Counted from the first letter of the stretch, positions 17,352-25,948 are shown. The stretch: DNA of 64,000 bases from Jiella marina (GCF_024359545.1 NZ_JAKQZG010000002.1:1-64000), one strand, 5' to 3'. The notes: generated by a model from the sequence alone, not told the origin. Numbers and translations are program-made.

Positions 17352-17888
17352 GTGACCATTCGGCTCGATCAGATCACCTCACCCGACATGCTCGCCGATG
17401 CCGAGCGCCATTTCGTCGATCGTCAGGCCGCACGCACCCTTGCGTCGCCCGACACGGAACGCGCCGCCACCGGCGGCCGGATCGACATCAAGAGTTTCCT
17501 GGAAGGCGCCGCGCCCACGGCCGGACAGCCGATCCCCATCGGCCTGCTGAAGCTCAAGCGCCAGCACATGCGCACCCGCAGCCTGGCCTTCTCGACGGTC
17601 GCCCGCGCCGCCTCGACGGACACGATGGTCGCGCGCACCATCGGCGACTTCCGGATCGAAATCGTCGAAGACGAAGACGCGGTGTTCGTGGTCGTGTCGG
17701 GGCCCGACGGCCGCGATCTGCCCCGTCACCTTACCTTGATCCACGAAGAAAGACGATTGTCACTCGACCTCCCCTTAGGTAACCCTATCGGCGGAATCGT
17801 CCAGATCGGCCTTGATCCGTCTTCGGCCAGCGATCAGACTGTCATCGACATGTTGAAAGATCCGAAAACGGAGATCTACCTGTCGTAA
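17352..17888 (+). CDS. Unknown cytoplasmic protein, 178 residues
   Basis: GTG start with an AAAGGGACC site. No family recognised and no export signal. The N-terminal half is polar and includes GGRIDIKSFLEG. The C-terminal half (about 95-178) alternates strands and turns (FRIEIVEDEDAVFVVVSG, RRLSLDLPLG, GGIVQIGLD) as in a small beta-rich domain. It sits 41 bp after the preceding unknown gene and 13 bp before the Lon-like membrane protein gene, so these three are almost certainly co-transcribed. It may bind one of its neighbours; nothing in the sequence shows an enzyme site. Confidence 0.7.
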   Translation: MTIRLDQITSPDMLADAERHFVDRQAARTLASPDTERAATGGRIDIKSFLEGAAPTAGQPIPIGLLKLKRQHMRTRSLAFSTVARAASTDTMVARTIGDFRIEIVEDEDAVFVVVSGPDGRDLPRHLTLIHEERRLSLDLPLGNPIGGIVQIGLDPSSASDQTVIDMLKDPKTEIYLS

Positions 17889-17901
17889 GTGAGTGGGAGC
17901 G

Positions 17902-19251
17902 ATGCAACTTCATCCGGCAAACAGCGACTTCGTCGGCACGGATGTCGAGCAGGCTCCCGAGACGGACGGGGCGGACACGCTTGAAACCTTTGGGAAGTTC
18001 GCGCACAGTCGCAAGACGATCCCGGTTCCTTCCGTTGCCCGGTCCGCGACGGCTTCCAACACGCAAAGGCGCATGCGTGTCATCATCCCGACGACGGCCA
18101 GACCTGTCGAACTGCGTGCGATCAAGCGGCGGCCACGGGTGCCGGCGAGCTACATGGCGGTCGCCGGCGATTTCCGGCCGCTTGCGCTGTCGGGCGATTA
18201 CCATCGTTTCGTAAACGGGCCGCTGCGCCAGGTCGTCCCCGACCTTCCCTCAGTCGAGCTCAGCCTCGACGACGATCTCGACTGCGGCCGTTCATGGGAA
18301 CTGCCCGTCCTGATCGCCCATCTGCTCGAAGCGTCGGGCCGGGCGGAAGAGGACAAGCCGGATCTCCTCTGGGCGACCGGCATGGTCGACGCCGATCTCA
18401 ATCCGCAATCGGCCAATTACCACCTCCTCACCAAGCTCGAACTGAGCCGCGACCTTTTCGCCGAAAACCTTCAACGCGGCGGCAAGGCGGTCATGGTCAT
18501 CCCCCCGCCGGTGAGCGAGGACGAACGGCAGGCGGTCGAACGATATGCCGGCGAATACGGGATTGCGCTGACCATCGCCGCCTCTGCCGCCGAGGTCTTC
18601 TCCGCCTTTGGCCTCTCTTTCGAACCGGAGGAGAGCGAGGTCCCGCCGCGGCACGATGAGGCGGACAAGGCCCAAACCTCTGAAACGCTGCTTTCGACCG
18701 CGGACGGTGCCGCTACCCTCCCCCCGCAGCCGACCAGCCCGCGCAAGCCGCTCGTCGCGCTTGCCGCAGGCGCTGTCGTCGTAACGGGCATCGCAGTGGC
18801 CGGGTTTGTCCTTTTCTCCTCTGAGCCTTCCACTTCTCCAGACGAAAGAGGCCAGCCCGAACGGGGCCCCGCCCTCGCCGGATCCCGGCTCGCGGTGGAC
18901 GGGCTTTACGCGGAGAACAGAGCGGCATGTCAGGAGACCATCTACACCGGCGGCCAGTTTGCGGTCGAACCTGCCACCCAAGGAGCGGGCAGTCTCAGCC
19001 TGGCTGCCAGGGACGGCCTCTGCGGCCTGCGGCTCAGAAACATCTCCGACACGGCGCAGACGCTCTTCGTGGACACGCGGCTGGCGAGCCGGGCGATTCC
19101 CGGCAGCGCATCGATCCTGTCCGGTGGCGAGCTTTCGGCCGGAGAGGCGACCGTCCTCTACTTTGCCCGTCCGCCGACACCGGTTTCGGCCAATGCGGTA
19201 CTCCGCGATCCAGGTGGCACGGAGAGCAGCATCACGATCGAGATCGACTGA
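17902..19251 (+). CDS. Membrane protein with Lon-like N-terminal region and periplasmic Cys-pair domain
   Basis: Protein of 449 residues with three parts. Residues 1-283 should be cytoplasmic. Within them 120-238 follows the pattern of the Lon (S16) proteolytic domain: CGRSW with Ser131 in place of the Lon G-P-S nucleophile loop, ATGMVD like Lon ATGEI, Lys178 at the position of the Lon catalytic Lys (47 residues on, 43 in E. coli Lon), then AVMVIPP like Lon RVIIP. One membrane helix follows (284-305). The C-terminal 140 residues should be periplasmic and hold Cys343 and Cys374, matching the domain in the next gene product. The start at 17902 has a GGGAG site. The Lon relation is inference from pattern; it may be inactive. 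Confidence 0.72.
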   Translation: MQLHPANSDFVGTDVEQAPETDGADTLETFGKFAHSRKTIPVPSVARSATASNTQRRMRVIIPTTARPVELRAIKRRPRVPASYMAVAGDFRPLALSGDYHRFVNGPLRQVVPDLPSVELSLDDDLDCGRSWELPVLIAHLLEASGRAEEDKPDLLWATGMVDADLNPQSANYHLLTKLELSRDLFAENLQRGGKAVMVIPPPVSEDERQAVERYAGEYGIALTIAASAAEVFSAFGLSFEPEESEVPPRHDEADKAQTSETLLSTADGAATLPPQPTSPRKPLVALAAGAVVVTGIAVAGFVLFSSEPSTSPDERGQPERGPALAGSRLAVDGLYAENRAACQETIYTGGQFAVEPATQGAGSLSLAARDGLCGLRLRNISDTAQTLFVDTRLASRAIPGSASILSGGELSAGEATVLYFARPPTPVSANAVLRDPGGTESSITIEID

Positions 19252-19291
19252 ACACCCCGATTTCCGAATTCGAGCCGAAGGGAGGAAGGCC

Positions 19292-20014
19292 ATGAAGCGG
19301 ATCCACGAAACGAGCCGGTTCTCGTTCGCCCGCCTGCGCGCCTCGGCCGCCGGCCTCGGCTTCGGCCTGCTCTGCGTTGCCGGCACGGCCATTCCCGCGG
19401 CCGCCCAGTCGGACATCAATTCAATTCTCGGCGGCGATGGTGGCAGCGCCGCACCGCTTGGCTCACAGGGCCAGAATGGCGCACCGGCTCCCGCGCTCCA
19501 AAGCGTCCCGCAATCTCTCCAGGGCCAGAGCGGCAATCCATCGGCCTCTTCCCTGGCGAACCCGCAGAAGGAACTCTGGCTGAAGAGCGATCATCCGACC
19601 GAAAACCTTTCGGTGATCTCGGTGCATCCGCTGCCCGGAGAGAAGTGCCAGGACGTCCTGTTCGACATCCGCCCGTCGACCCGCACCCGCCACAGCCCGT
19701 CGGTGCAAGGCACGCTGGACTTCGATCTCGACCAGCTCTGCCTCATCGGCCTGCGCAACGAATCCGACAAGCGCAGCATCGTGATCCGAGTCGGGGAAGA
19801 GCTGCGCACCGTGGCGATCGTCTCCGACAGCCGTCTGAATTCGGGGATCGCGCTTGGTCCAGGCCGCGAGATCGTCACCCCGATCCGCCCGCTCGACATC
19901 AAGGCGCTGACCATCGGCGTCGAGGCCGTCTGGGAAGACGAGCTCACGGCGGCCGATCCGAATGTCGAAGCCTTCAACCTGCGCCTGACCAATCGCAGCA
20001 CCCCCGGAAGCTGA
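19292..20014 (+). CDS. Secreted protein sharing the Cys-pair domain of its neighbour
   Basis: Predicted periplasmic protein of 240 residues with a signal peptide (to about IPAAA-Q), then SDINSILGGD (40-49), then a Gly/Ser/Ala/Gln-rich linker (about 50-92). The folded C-terminal domain (about 95-210) contains CQD at 119 and DQLCLIGLRNESD with Cys150. The preceding gene product has CQE and DGLCGLRLRNISD with its two Cys also exactly 31 residues apart, followed in both by an S-G-x-x-L-x-x-G turn, so the two domains are homologous. A GGAGGA site precedes the start. No outside family recognised. It may pair with the periplasmic tail of the membrane protein. Confidence 0.75.
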   Translation: MKRIHETSRFSFARLRASAAGLGFGLLCVAGTAIPAAAQSDINSILGGDGGSAAPLGSQGQNGAPAPALQSVPQSLQGQSGNPSASSLANPQKELWLKSDHPTENLSVISVHPLPGEKCQDVLFDIRPSTRTRHSPSVQGTLDFDLDQLCLIGLRNESDKRSIVIRVGEELRTVAIVSDSRLNSGIALGPGREIVTPIRPLDIKALTIGVEAVWEDELTAADPNVEAFNLRLTNRSTPGS

Positions 20015-20026
20015 GGACTCACGACC

Positions 20027-21061
20027 ATGGCGATCCAGCCCTCCAAGAAAACCGCCTCTTCCCGCATCGGCCTGTGCGCTCTCTTCGCCGCCGCGCTGAT
20101 GGGAAGCGCCGCTCTGCCCTCGAACGCCGAAGCCTTCGATTTCAAACTGCCGGCAAGCGATTACGGCGAGGTCGTCCTGCCGCTGCGCCAGTCGCTCGGC
20201 GACGCCGCGCGTGACGTCATCGACCGGAAGAACGTCTTCGAGCCGGTCGGCCTCCTGCGGGAAGACGACCCGGTGCGCCAGCTCGCGCGGTCCGTCGGCC
20301 GACTCGACCTCAAGGTCGAGGAGGATGGCCAGCAGTTCCTCTCGACCTGCACCGCCACCATCGTCGAGGGCGGGCTGGTCCTGACCAATTACCACTGCAT
20401 TCCGGGCTTTTCCGGGAAGGTTCTCGAGGCTTCGCTGCTGCTCGACTATTACGGGCCGGACAGCCAGACCACGCGTATTCCCGTGGAGACCACACCGGTC
20501 GAACAGGACCAGACACTCGACTATGCGCTCGCCCGGCTTGCCGGTCCGGTGCCGGAAGGGCTTCAGCCTCCGTCGTTCACCCCCGATCGCTCGCGGCCCC
20601 TCGAACGCCTCCTCGTCATCCATCACCCGGCCGGCCAGCCGAAGATGATGACGCAGTTCCGCTGCTACGCCGCCCAGTCCCAGGACGAAGGGCCGAAGCT
20701 GCGCCATCGCTGCGATACGCTGCCGGGCTCCTCGGGCGCTCCGATCTTCAACACCGAACGCCAGGTGATCGGCATCCACCACAGCGGCGGGCTGAACGAG
20801 AACGATCCGAACAGTTTCAATCAGGGTTCGAACAGCTCCGACATTCTTCTGAAGAGCGCTTTCCTCCATGCCCCCGCTGCCGGCGCTCCGCAGGACGATG
20901 CCACACCCGTGGCCACCGCCCCGAGCAACGGCACCACGCAACCGGCTGCCGCCGAGCAACCGTCGGTCGGCCGCAGCGACGCCGGCGGCCCGGCCCAGAA
21001 CAGCTTCATCAATGGCGGCGTCGACCCGGCGGCAGAATACAACAAGCTGCTGTCGCAATGA
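20027..21061 (+). CDS. Secreted trypsin-like serine protease (S1 fold)
   Basis: Predicted periplasmic protease of 344 residues. The signal peptide ends near SNAEA. The chymotrypsin-fold triad is complete: His123 in LTNYHC, Asp165 in TLDYALARL, Ser236 in LPGSSGAPIF, with VIGIHHSGG following the nucleophile as in trypsin-like enzymes. Further Cys at 108, 124, 213 and 229 could form disulfides. The last 70 residues are Pro/Ala/Gln-rich and end in a short ordered tail (AAEYNKLL). There is no PDZ domain, unlike DegP. It begins 12 bp after the preceding gene. It might be activated by, or activate, the subtilisin and caspase encoded nearby, which is inference. Confidence 0.88.
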   Translation: MAIQPSKKTASSRIGLCALFAAALMGSAALPSNAEAFDFKLPASDYGEVVLPLRQSLGDAARDVIDRKNVFEPVGLLREDDPVRQLARSVGRLDLKVEEDGQQFLSTCTATIVEGGLVLTNYHCIPGFSGKVLEASLLLDYYGPDSQTTRIPVETTPVEQDQTLDYALARLAGPVPEGLQPPSFTPDRSRPLERLLVIHHPAGQPKMMTQFRCYAAQSQDEGPKLRHRCDTLPGSSGAPIFNTERQVIGIHHSGGLNENDPNSFNQGSNSSDILLKSAFLHAPAAGAPQDDATPVATAPSNGTTQPAAAEQPSVGRSDAGGPAQNSFINGGVDPAAEYNKLLSQ

Positions 21062-21141
21062 TCGAGGGCGGCAGCAGAAATCGCTCTGACGATTCCACTG
21101 ACCTGACAAACGAACAACCGCATCAAAAGGCGTAGGAAAAA

Positions 21142-22167
21142 ATGGCGATGATGACGGGTCTGACCTTTCAACCGAAAACGCGGATCGCGGCGAACACGCG
21201 CAAGCAGCGGGTCCTGACGCGCGCCCTGCTTGCGGGTCTCCTGGCCGCCACGGTTCCGGCAACGACCATCTTCGTCTCGCCGGCCGCTGCCCAGGCGACC
21301 CAGAACAGTGGGATGACCGAGCGCGCCGAGCGGATCGTGAAGTCGCTGCGTCCGGCCGCCCAGAGCCGCTATTCCGACGCCGCCTACACCAATCGCATCA
21401 TCCAGATGGAGATCCCACTGCCGCGGCAGAACGGCAGCAAGACCATCGTGCTGAACTACAACCACTCGATCGATCTCGCGGTCTACTACAATTTCGACAG
21501 CTCGAAGATCACAAGGGAGACCGCCGAGGTTCTCGACGATCTGGGCTACGCGCTGCAGGCCAGCGAATTGTCCGGCAGCCAGTTCCTCGTCGCCGGCCAT
21601 ACCGACGCGTCGGGCTCCGACAGCTACAATCAGTGGCTCTCGGAACGCCGCGCCCTCTCCGCCAAGCGCTATCTCGTCGAGAACTTCCGCATCAATCCGG
21701 AGCGCCTGATCGTCGTCGGCTTCGGCGAAACGCGGCTTGCCGATGAGCGCCGGCCGCGCGACGGGATCAACCGCCGCGTCGAGATCACCCTGATCGAAGA
21801 CGCCTATCGCGGCCCCACCGCCGAGCGTTTGACAGCGCCGCGTTCCACCTATCAGGGCGGCGAAGCCGCGACGCCGGAAGAGCTCGGCCTGGTTGAATAT
21901 GGCTCCCGGCCCGCCCCCGCCCCCGTCACCGATTGCGACGGAACGCAGAATATCCGGGACAACCGGCCCGCCAATACCGGGCTCGACGATTTCGGCAATC
22001 GGCCCACGCCGGTCCCCTGCGGCGACCCGGCCCAGGCCGACGATGCGGCAGCCGCCCCGGCCGCTCCGCAGCCGGCGCCTGCGCCACCGGCCTCGAGCAA
22101 CGCGACGCCCGTCGTCCCCGCGCCGGCCAATCCGGCTTCCGGCCAGAACTCGGCCATCACGAACTAG
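21142..22167 (+). CDS. OmpA-domain peptidoglycan-binding protein
   Basis: Predicted envelope protein of 341 residues with an unusually long signal sequence (about 50 residues, ending near SPAAA-Q). The OmpA-like domain (about 108-218) has the YNFDSSKITRET strand, GHTDASGSDSYNQWLSERRA with the conserved Asp and Arg, VVGFGETRL and INRRVEI. The C-terminal 110 residues are a low-complexity Pro/Ala-rich tail with two Cys. It should bind peptidoglycan non-covalently and tether partners in the periplasm. The start has a TAGGA site. It is the second OmpA-domain gene of the cluster; the two are not close paralogues outside this domain. Confidence 0.88.
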   Translation: MAMMTGLTFQPKTRIAANTRKQRVLTRALLAGLLAATVPATTIFVSPAAAQATQNSGMTERAERIVKSLRPAAQSRYSDAAYTNRIIQMEIPLPRQNGSKTIVLNYNHSIDLAVYYNFDSSKITRETAEVLDDLGYALQASELSGSQFLVAGHTDASGSDSYNQWLSERRALSAKRYLVENFRINPERLIVVGFGETRLADERRPRDGINRRVEITLIEDAYRGPTAERLTAPRSTYQGGEAATPEELGLVEYGSRPAPAPVTDCDGTQNIRDNRPANTGLDDFGNRPTPVPCGDPAQADDAAAAPAAPQPAPAPPASSNATPVVPAPANPASGQNSAITN

Positions 22168-22269
22168 GAGGTGCCGCCACGACCCATGCCTCCTTACCCA
22201 TCGGCCGGCCGAACATGCCGTCCAGACATCAAAACCTGAACGCCCCACTCTGAAAACTGGAGAGCCCAC

Positions 22270-23289
22270 ATGAAGACGCTTGCCAAGACTGCCGCCATCG
22301 CCGTTCTCGGCGTTTGCGCCATGGCCACCACCTCCTACGCCGCGACGATCAACGTCATGGTGGTCCAGGAGGACTGGGATCCGGAAAGCCTCGTCCGCAA
22401 CAACCGCATCCAGAACGCGGTTCTTTCGACCTTCAACCAGACGCTCAATTCGCCGGCTTACCAGTCGCGGATCCAGCAGTACGGCATCGACGGCATGGAC
22501 GTCTATGACGAGACCGCCACGACGCTGACCTTCTACCAGCAGGATCGCCAGCGCCGCACCGACGAAGAGCTGATCTCGCTGGTGCGCACGGTCAAGAACC
22601 CGCAGATGGACTACATCGTGCCCTACACGATCTATGCCCGTGCGGTGACCGACCCCTACACGCAGATCGTCTCGCTGCAGATGTCGCTGAACTACCGCGC
22701 TCTCGACGTGCGTAGCGGCCGCTTCGTCGGCGGCGACAATCTCGACATCGACACGGCGGGCGTGCCCTTCCAGGGCTGTGCCGCCGGCCTGAACGGCACC
22801 GCGGCCGACCCGCACTGCGTCAAGGAATTCGTGTCGCGCTATGGCGAGCAGCTGGCCCGCAACGCCGGCAACAAGCTCGCGATCCAGCTCGCCGCCCTTC
22901 TCGGCCGGCAGTATGGCGGCGCCTCGGCGGGCGAGCCGGTGAACGATGCGATCGGCGGCACCGACATCGCCGGCCTGCCTTCGGGCGGCGCGGGCGGCAG
23001 CGTCTGCGACAACCCGCCGACCACCTTCGCGGTCACCTTCCGCGGCTTCGAGCAGCGCCAGATGAACGCGGTCGAAGAGTACATGTCTTACTGGAAGTGC
23101 GCGATCGACCTCGACGTCACCGCTTCGGACTTCTCGGAGATCACCTTCTCCTACAAGACCCGCTCCGACCAGCAGCGCATCCTGCGCAATGTCCGCCTGA
23201 TGCTGGAGCTGATGGGAACGATCGCCGAGCCGCAGACCCAGGGCGCAAACGAGATCGTCGTCGAAGCCCTCGGCATTCGCGAAAACTGA
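22270..23289 (+). CDS. Secreted protein of unknown family
   Basis: Predicted periplasmic protein of 339 residues with a clean signal peptide (MKTLAKTAAIAVLGVCAMAT, cleavage near SYA-A). The mature part begins with an alternating strand/helix layout (ATINVMVVQEDW, RIQNAVLSTFNQTL, MDYIVPYTIYARAV, QIVSLQMSLNYRALDV). This is reminiscent of CsgG/LpoB/TolB-N type envelope domains, but the resemblance is too weak to assign. It has a VNDAIGG segment at 224-230, Cys at 170, 183, 241 and 277, and a C-terminal strand/helix domain. A CTGGAGAG site precedes the start and a strong intrinsic terminator follows, so it closes a transcript. Function unknown. Confidence 0.75.
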   Translation: MKTLAKTAAIAVLGVCAMATTSYAATINVMVVQEDWDPESLVRNNRIQNAVLSTFNQTLNSPAYQSRIQQYGIDGMDVYDETATTLTFYQQDRQRRTDEELISLVRTVKNPQMDYIVPYTIYARAVTDPYTQIVSLQMSLNYRALDVRSGRFVGGDNLDIDTAGVPFQGCAAGLNGTAADPHCVKEFVSRYGEQLARNAGNKLAIQLAALLGRQYGGASAGEPVNDAIGGTDIAGLPSGGAGGSVCDNPPTTFAVTFRGFEQRQMNAVEEYMSYWKCAIDLDVTASDFSEITFSYKTRSDQQRILRNVRLMLELMGTIAEPQTQGANEIVVEALGIREN

Positions 23290-23301
23290 TCCCATGATCC
23301 T

Positions 23302-23337
23302 GGCAGCGCCGGCCGATCGAGCCGGCGCTGCCTTCTT
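23302..23337 (+). terminator. Strong intrinsic terminator inside the 9-27 kb cluster
   Basis: GGCAGCGCCGGC (23302-23313) pairs perfectly with GCCGGCGCTGCC (23321-23332) across a seven-base loop and is followed by TTCTT. It lies 13 bases after the preceding stop and separates the first transcript block from the subtilisin gene. Confidence 0.8.
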
Positions 23338-23396
23338 CGTCGCTGCGGCGCCACCGGCGTCGCAAATTCTGGCCGCCACGAGTGGAGCTTCATGAG

Positions 23397-25166
23397 ATGC
23401 GTCGGTTCATCCTCCCCGCCCCTCGGTCTTCGCGTCGCGGCCCATCATGGCCGATTGGCCTCGGATCTCTGGTGGCAGCCGGCCTCGCCCTTCAGGCCCT
23501 CCCCGCCTCGGCTCAGACCAGTCTCGATCAGGCCGCCAGCCAGATTACTCCCGGCGCCGCTCCAGCCCTCGTTCCGCCGACCTCGCAGCTCTTCGACCGT
23601 AGCCGGGTCCTGCTCACCCTCCGTCCCGGCGAAACGCCCGAGAGCCTGCGCCAGGAAGCGGCACGCCGGCAGCAGGAATCCTCGACCGGCGCGATGGACA
23701 CGACCATGGCGGCCCTCGCCGCGGCCCGTTCCCAGGGCGACAGGGTGATGACGATCTCGCTTCCTTCAGGAGTCCAGGAAAGCGCCAACGGGTCCGCTCC
23801 CCTCGCCATGATGCCTCCCTCCGGGGATTTCGCGGCCTCCCTGTCACCCGAAGCGGCGCGCATCGTCGAGACATTGCGTCAGATGCCACAGGTTGCGACC
23901 GTCGAGCCGAACGGCATGCGCTTTGCCCTGCAACAGCAGGACCCTGCCGACGCCTTCAACCAGTTGCTCGGCACCAGCCAGCCTGCCGCCGGGGGCCGCT
24001 CCCAGCGCGCCACGCCGAGCGCAGGGACGATCGACCAGATCATCGGCGGGGGCACGGTTCGTGGGCCGATCGTCTCGGGCAGCGTGCCAGTCCTGCCCGA
24101 CGATCCGCTTACCCCGATGCAGTGGCACCTCTTCGCGAATGCCCCGACCCAGGCGGCCGATCGTCTGCCGGGCGGCACCGGCTTCCTCGCCTATCGCTCG
24201 GCAGGCCCTCGAGGCACCGGCGCGACCGGCCCGGTCGTTGCGATCATCGACACCGGCCTCGTCGCCCAGCATCAGGATCTTGCGCGCGATCGTATCCTGC
24301 CGGGCTACGACTTCATCACGCTGCCCTTCGTCGGCAATGACGGCGACGGGCGCGACGCCGACCCGACCGATACCGGCGACGGCAACGAGGCCAATGCGTG
24401 CTTCACGGGCTCGCCGCCGCGCGGCAATACCTGGCACGGCTCCCACGTGGCGGGCATTGCCGGCGCCGTGGAATCGGACAATCGGCTGGGCATCACCCTG
24501 CCGGGTGCGCCTGTCCGCATCATGCCGGTGCGAGTCCTCGGTCGCTGCGGCGGCTTCGATTCCGACATTATCGACGCCATGCGCTGGGCCGCAGGCCTAC
24601 CCGTCGAGGGCGTGCCGGCAAATCCCAATCCGGCCAAGGTCGTGAACATGTCTCTCGGCGGACCGGGAACCTGCGCGACCGCCTTTCAGGAAGCGGTGGA
24701 TGCCGTGCTGGCCGCCGGAGCGACGATCGTCGTCGCCGCCGGCAACAGCGCTGAAGACGCGCAGATGGCCTCGCCGGCAAGCTGCACCGGCGTGATCACG
24801 GTCGCAGCCTCCGATGCTCGCGGCGTCATCTCGCCCTTTTCGAATTACGGGCCGCGGATCGACATCATGGCGCCAGGCGGCGACGTTCGCCGGGACGACG
24901 ACCGCAATGGACGGCCGGACGGCATCCTGTCCCTCGTCTCGGGCGGCTACGAATTCAAGGAGGGCACGTCGATGGCAGCGCCCCTCGTCGCTGCCGCTGC
25001 CGCGCTGCTTCTGTCCGATCGCCCCGATCTGGCGCCGAGCGGCGTCCGCTCGGCGCTGATCGCTTCGGCGCTTCCGCGAAACGACCAGCAATGTCCCCGG
25101 GGCTGCGGGGCCGGCCTCCTCCAGATCCCGTCCGACCCGGGCCAGATCTCCGCAGGCCGGCAATGA
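23397..25166 (+). CDS. Secreted subtilisin-like serine protease (S8)
   Basis: Predicted exported protease of 589 residues. A twin-arginine-free signal peptide (to about PASA-Q) is followed by a long pro-region (about 45-235) resembling I9-type inhibitors (RVLLTLRPGE ... VATVEPNG). The pro-region contains IDQIIGGG (212-219) just before the start of the mature enzyme. The S8 triad is intact: Asp285 in VVAIIDTG, His347 in WHGSHVAGIAG, Ser525 in EGTSMAAPLVAA, with the oxyanion Asn450 in AAGNS. Several extra Cys (335, 384, 426, 463, plus two near the C-terminus) suggest disulfides. The start at 23397 has GGAG about ten bases upstream. It is the first gene after an internal terminator. Confidence 0.9.
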   Translation: MRRFILPAPRSSRRGPSWPIGLGSLVAAGLALQALPASAQTSLDQAASQITPGAAPALVPPTSQLFDRSRVLLTLRPGETPESLRQEAARRQQESSTGAMDTTMAALAAARSQGDRVMTISLPSGVQESANGSAPLAMMPPSGDFAASLSPEAARIVETLRQMPQVATVEPNGMRFALQQQDPADAFNQLLGTSQPAAGGRSQRATPSAGTIDQIIGGGTVRGPIVSGSVPVLPDDPLTPMQWHLFANAPTQAADRLPGGTGFLAYRSAGPRGTGATGPVVAIIDTGLVAQHQDLARDRILPGYDFITLPFVGNDGDGRDADPTDTGDGNEANACFTGSPPRGNTWHGSHVAGIAGAVESDNRLGITLPGAPVRIMPVRVLGRCGGFDSDIIDAMRWAAGLPVEGVPANPNPAKVVNMSLGGPGTCATAFQEAVDAVLAAGATIVVAAGNSAEDAQMASPASCTGVITVAASDARGVISPFSNYGPRIDIMAPGGDVRRDDDRNGRPDGILSLVSGGYEFKEGTSMAAPLVAAAAALLLSDRPDLAPSGVRSALIASALPRNDQQCPRGCGAGLLQIPSDPGQISAGRQ

Positions 25167-25225
25167 CGGCAACCCTAAAGCCCCCTTCGCCCCTATCCGT
25201 TCGAGAGTGACGCGAGGTATAACGA

Positions 25226-25888
25226 ATGCCAAGAATCCAACTCTTCTTCGCAATGCTGATCGGCGCGTTGACCTTGTCGGCACCCGCGCTGGCGCAGTCA
25301 TGCGACAATTATCGTGTCGATGCGCGTCTGTTGAACATGCGGGCCGAGCCGAACGTCTTCGGGACGATCCTCGACGTCCTGCGCCAGAACGAACTCGTCT
25401 GCATCTCGCGCAGCCAGAACACCACCGGACAGGACTGGGGCTACGTCGTCTCCAAGAGTAGGCCCGACGGCACGGGAACCCAGACCGTCGAGGGATGGAC
25501 CAGCCTGCGCTATCTGAGCCGAGTCGAAACGCCCAGCGCGCCGACCCCGCCGAGCACGGCCGATGGCGGTCCGTCCGGGCCGACGCCGGTATCTGAACCC
25601 GTGGATCTGAACTTCACCGATCCGGTCCCCTTCGGCCCGTTCCCGGTGCGCGGGCGCAGTCTGGAACAATTGGCCAACAGCCTTCCGCTGTTCTCGCCCA
25701 TCGACGGCCTGCCCGAAGACCGCTGGAAGCAGAAATGCGTGACCTGCCACCAGTGGAACAAGGACCGTCTCTGCGATCAGGGCAAGTCCTATGCGGGCAA
25801 TCCGGTCAACATCATCCGGATCAAGCATCCCTATGGCGGCCCCTACAAGAAGGCGCTCGCCACCTGGTCCGAGAGCGGCTGCCAATAG
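25226..25888 (+). CDS. Secreted SH3-like protein with mono-heme motif
   Basis: Predicted periplasmic protein of 220 residues. Signal peptide to about PALA-Q. An N-terminal bacterial SH3-like domain (about 25-100) has the RLLNMRAEPNVFGTILDVL start and VEGWTSLRYL end. A Pro/Thr/Ser-rich linker follows (about 100-135), then a C-terminal part with one c-type heme motif, CVTCH, and further Cys in RLCDQ and at the end (GCQ). The pairing of an SH3 fold, which often binds peptidoglycan or peptides, with a single heme site is uncommon. It could be an electron carrier held near the cell wall. A GAGG site precedes the start, and the gene is 59 bp after the subtilisin gene and 60 bp before the YceI gene. 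Confidence 0.8.
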   Translation: MPRIQLFFAMLIGALTLSAPALAQSCDNYRVDARLLNMRAEPNVFGTILDVLRQNELVCISRSQNTTGQDWGYVVSKSRPDGTGTQTVEGWTSLRYLSRVETPSAPTPPSTADGGPSGPTPVSEPVDLNFTDPVPFGPFPVRGRSLEQLANSLPLFSPIDGLPEDRWKQKCVTCHQWNKDRLCDQGKSYAGNPVNIIRIKHPYGGPYKKALATWSESGCQ

Positions 25889-25900
25889 ATCGGCCGCCGC

Positions 25901-25918
25901 GCCGCCCCGTGGGGCGGC
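25901..25918 (+). other. GC-rich hairpin between the SH3/heme and YceI genes
   Basis: GCCGCCCCGTGGGGCGGC is a perfect 18-bp palindrome just after the stop codon. It has no T tract. It may stabilise the upstream message or weakly attenuate transcription. Confidence 0.45.
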
Positions 25919-25948
25919 ACGCCAAGATGAAAAGAAGGAGCGCATTCC

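Noticed and set aside
22270-23289. Assigning the exported unknown to CsgG/LpoB
   Set aside because: The strand/helix order is suggestive only; no lipobox or CsgG motif is present.
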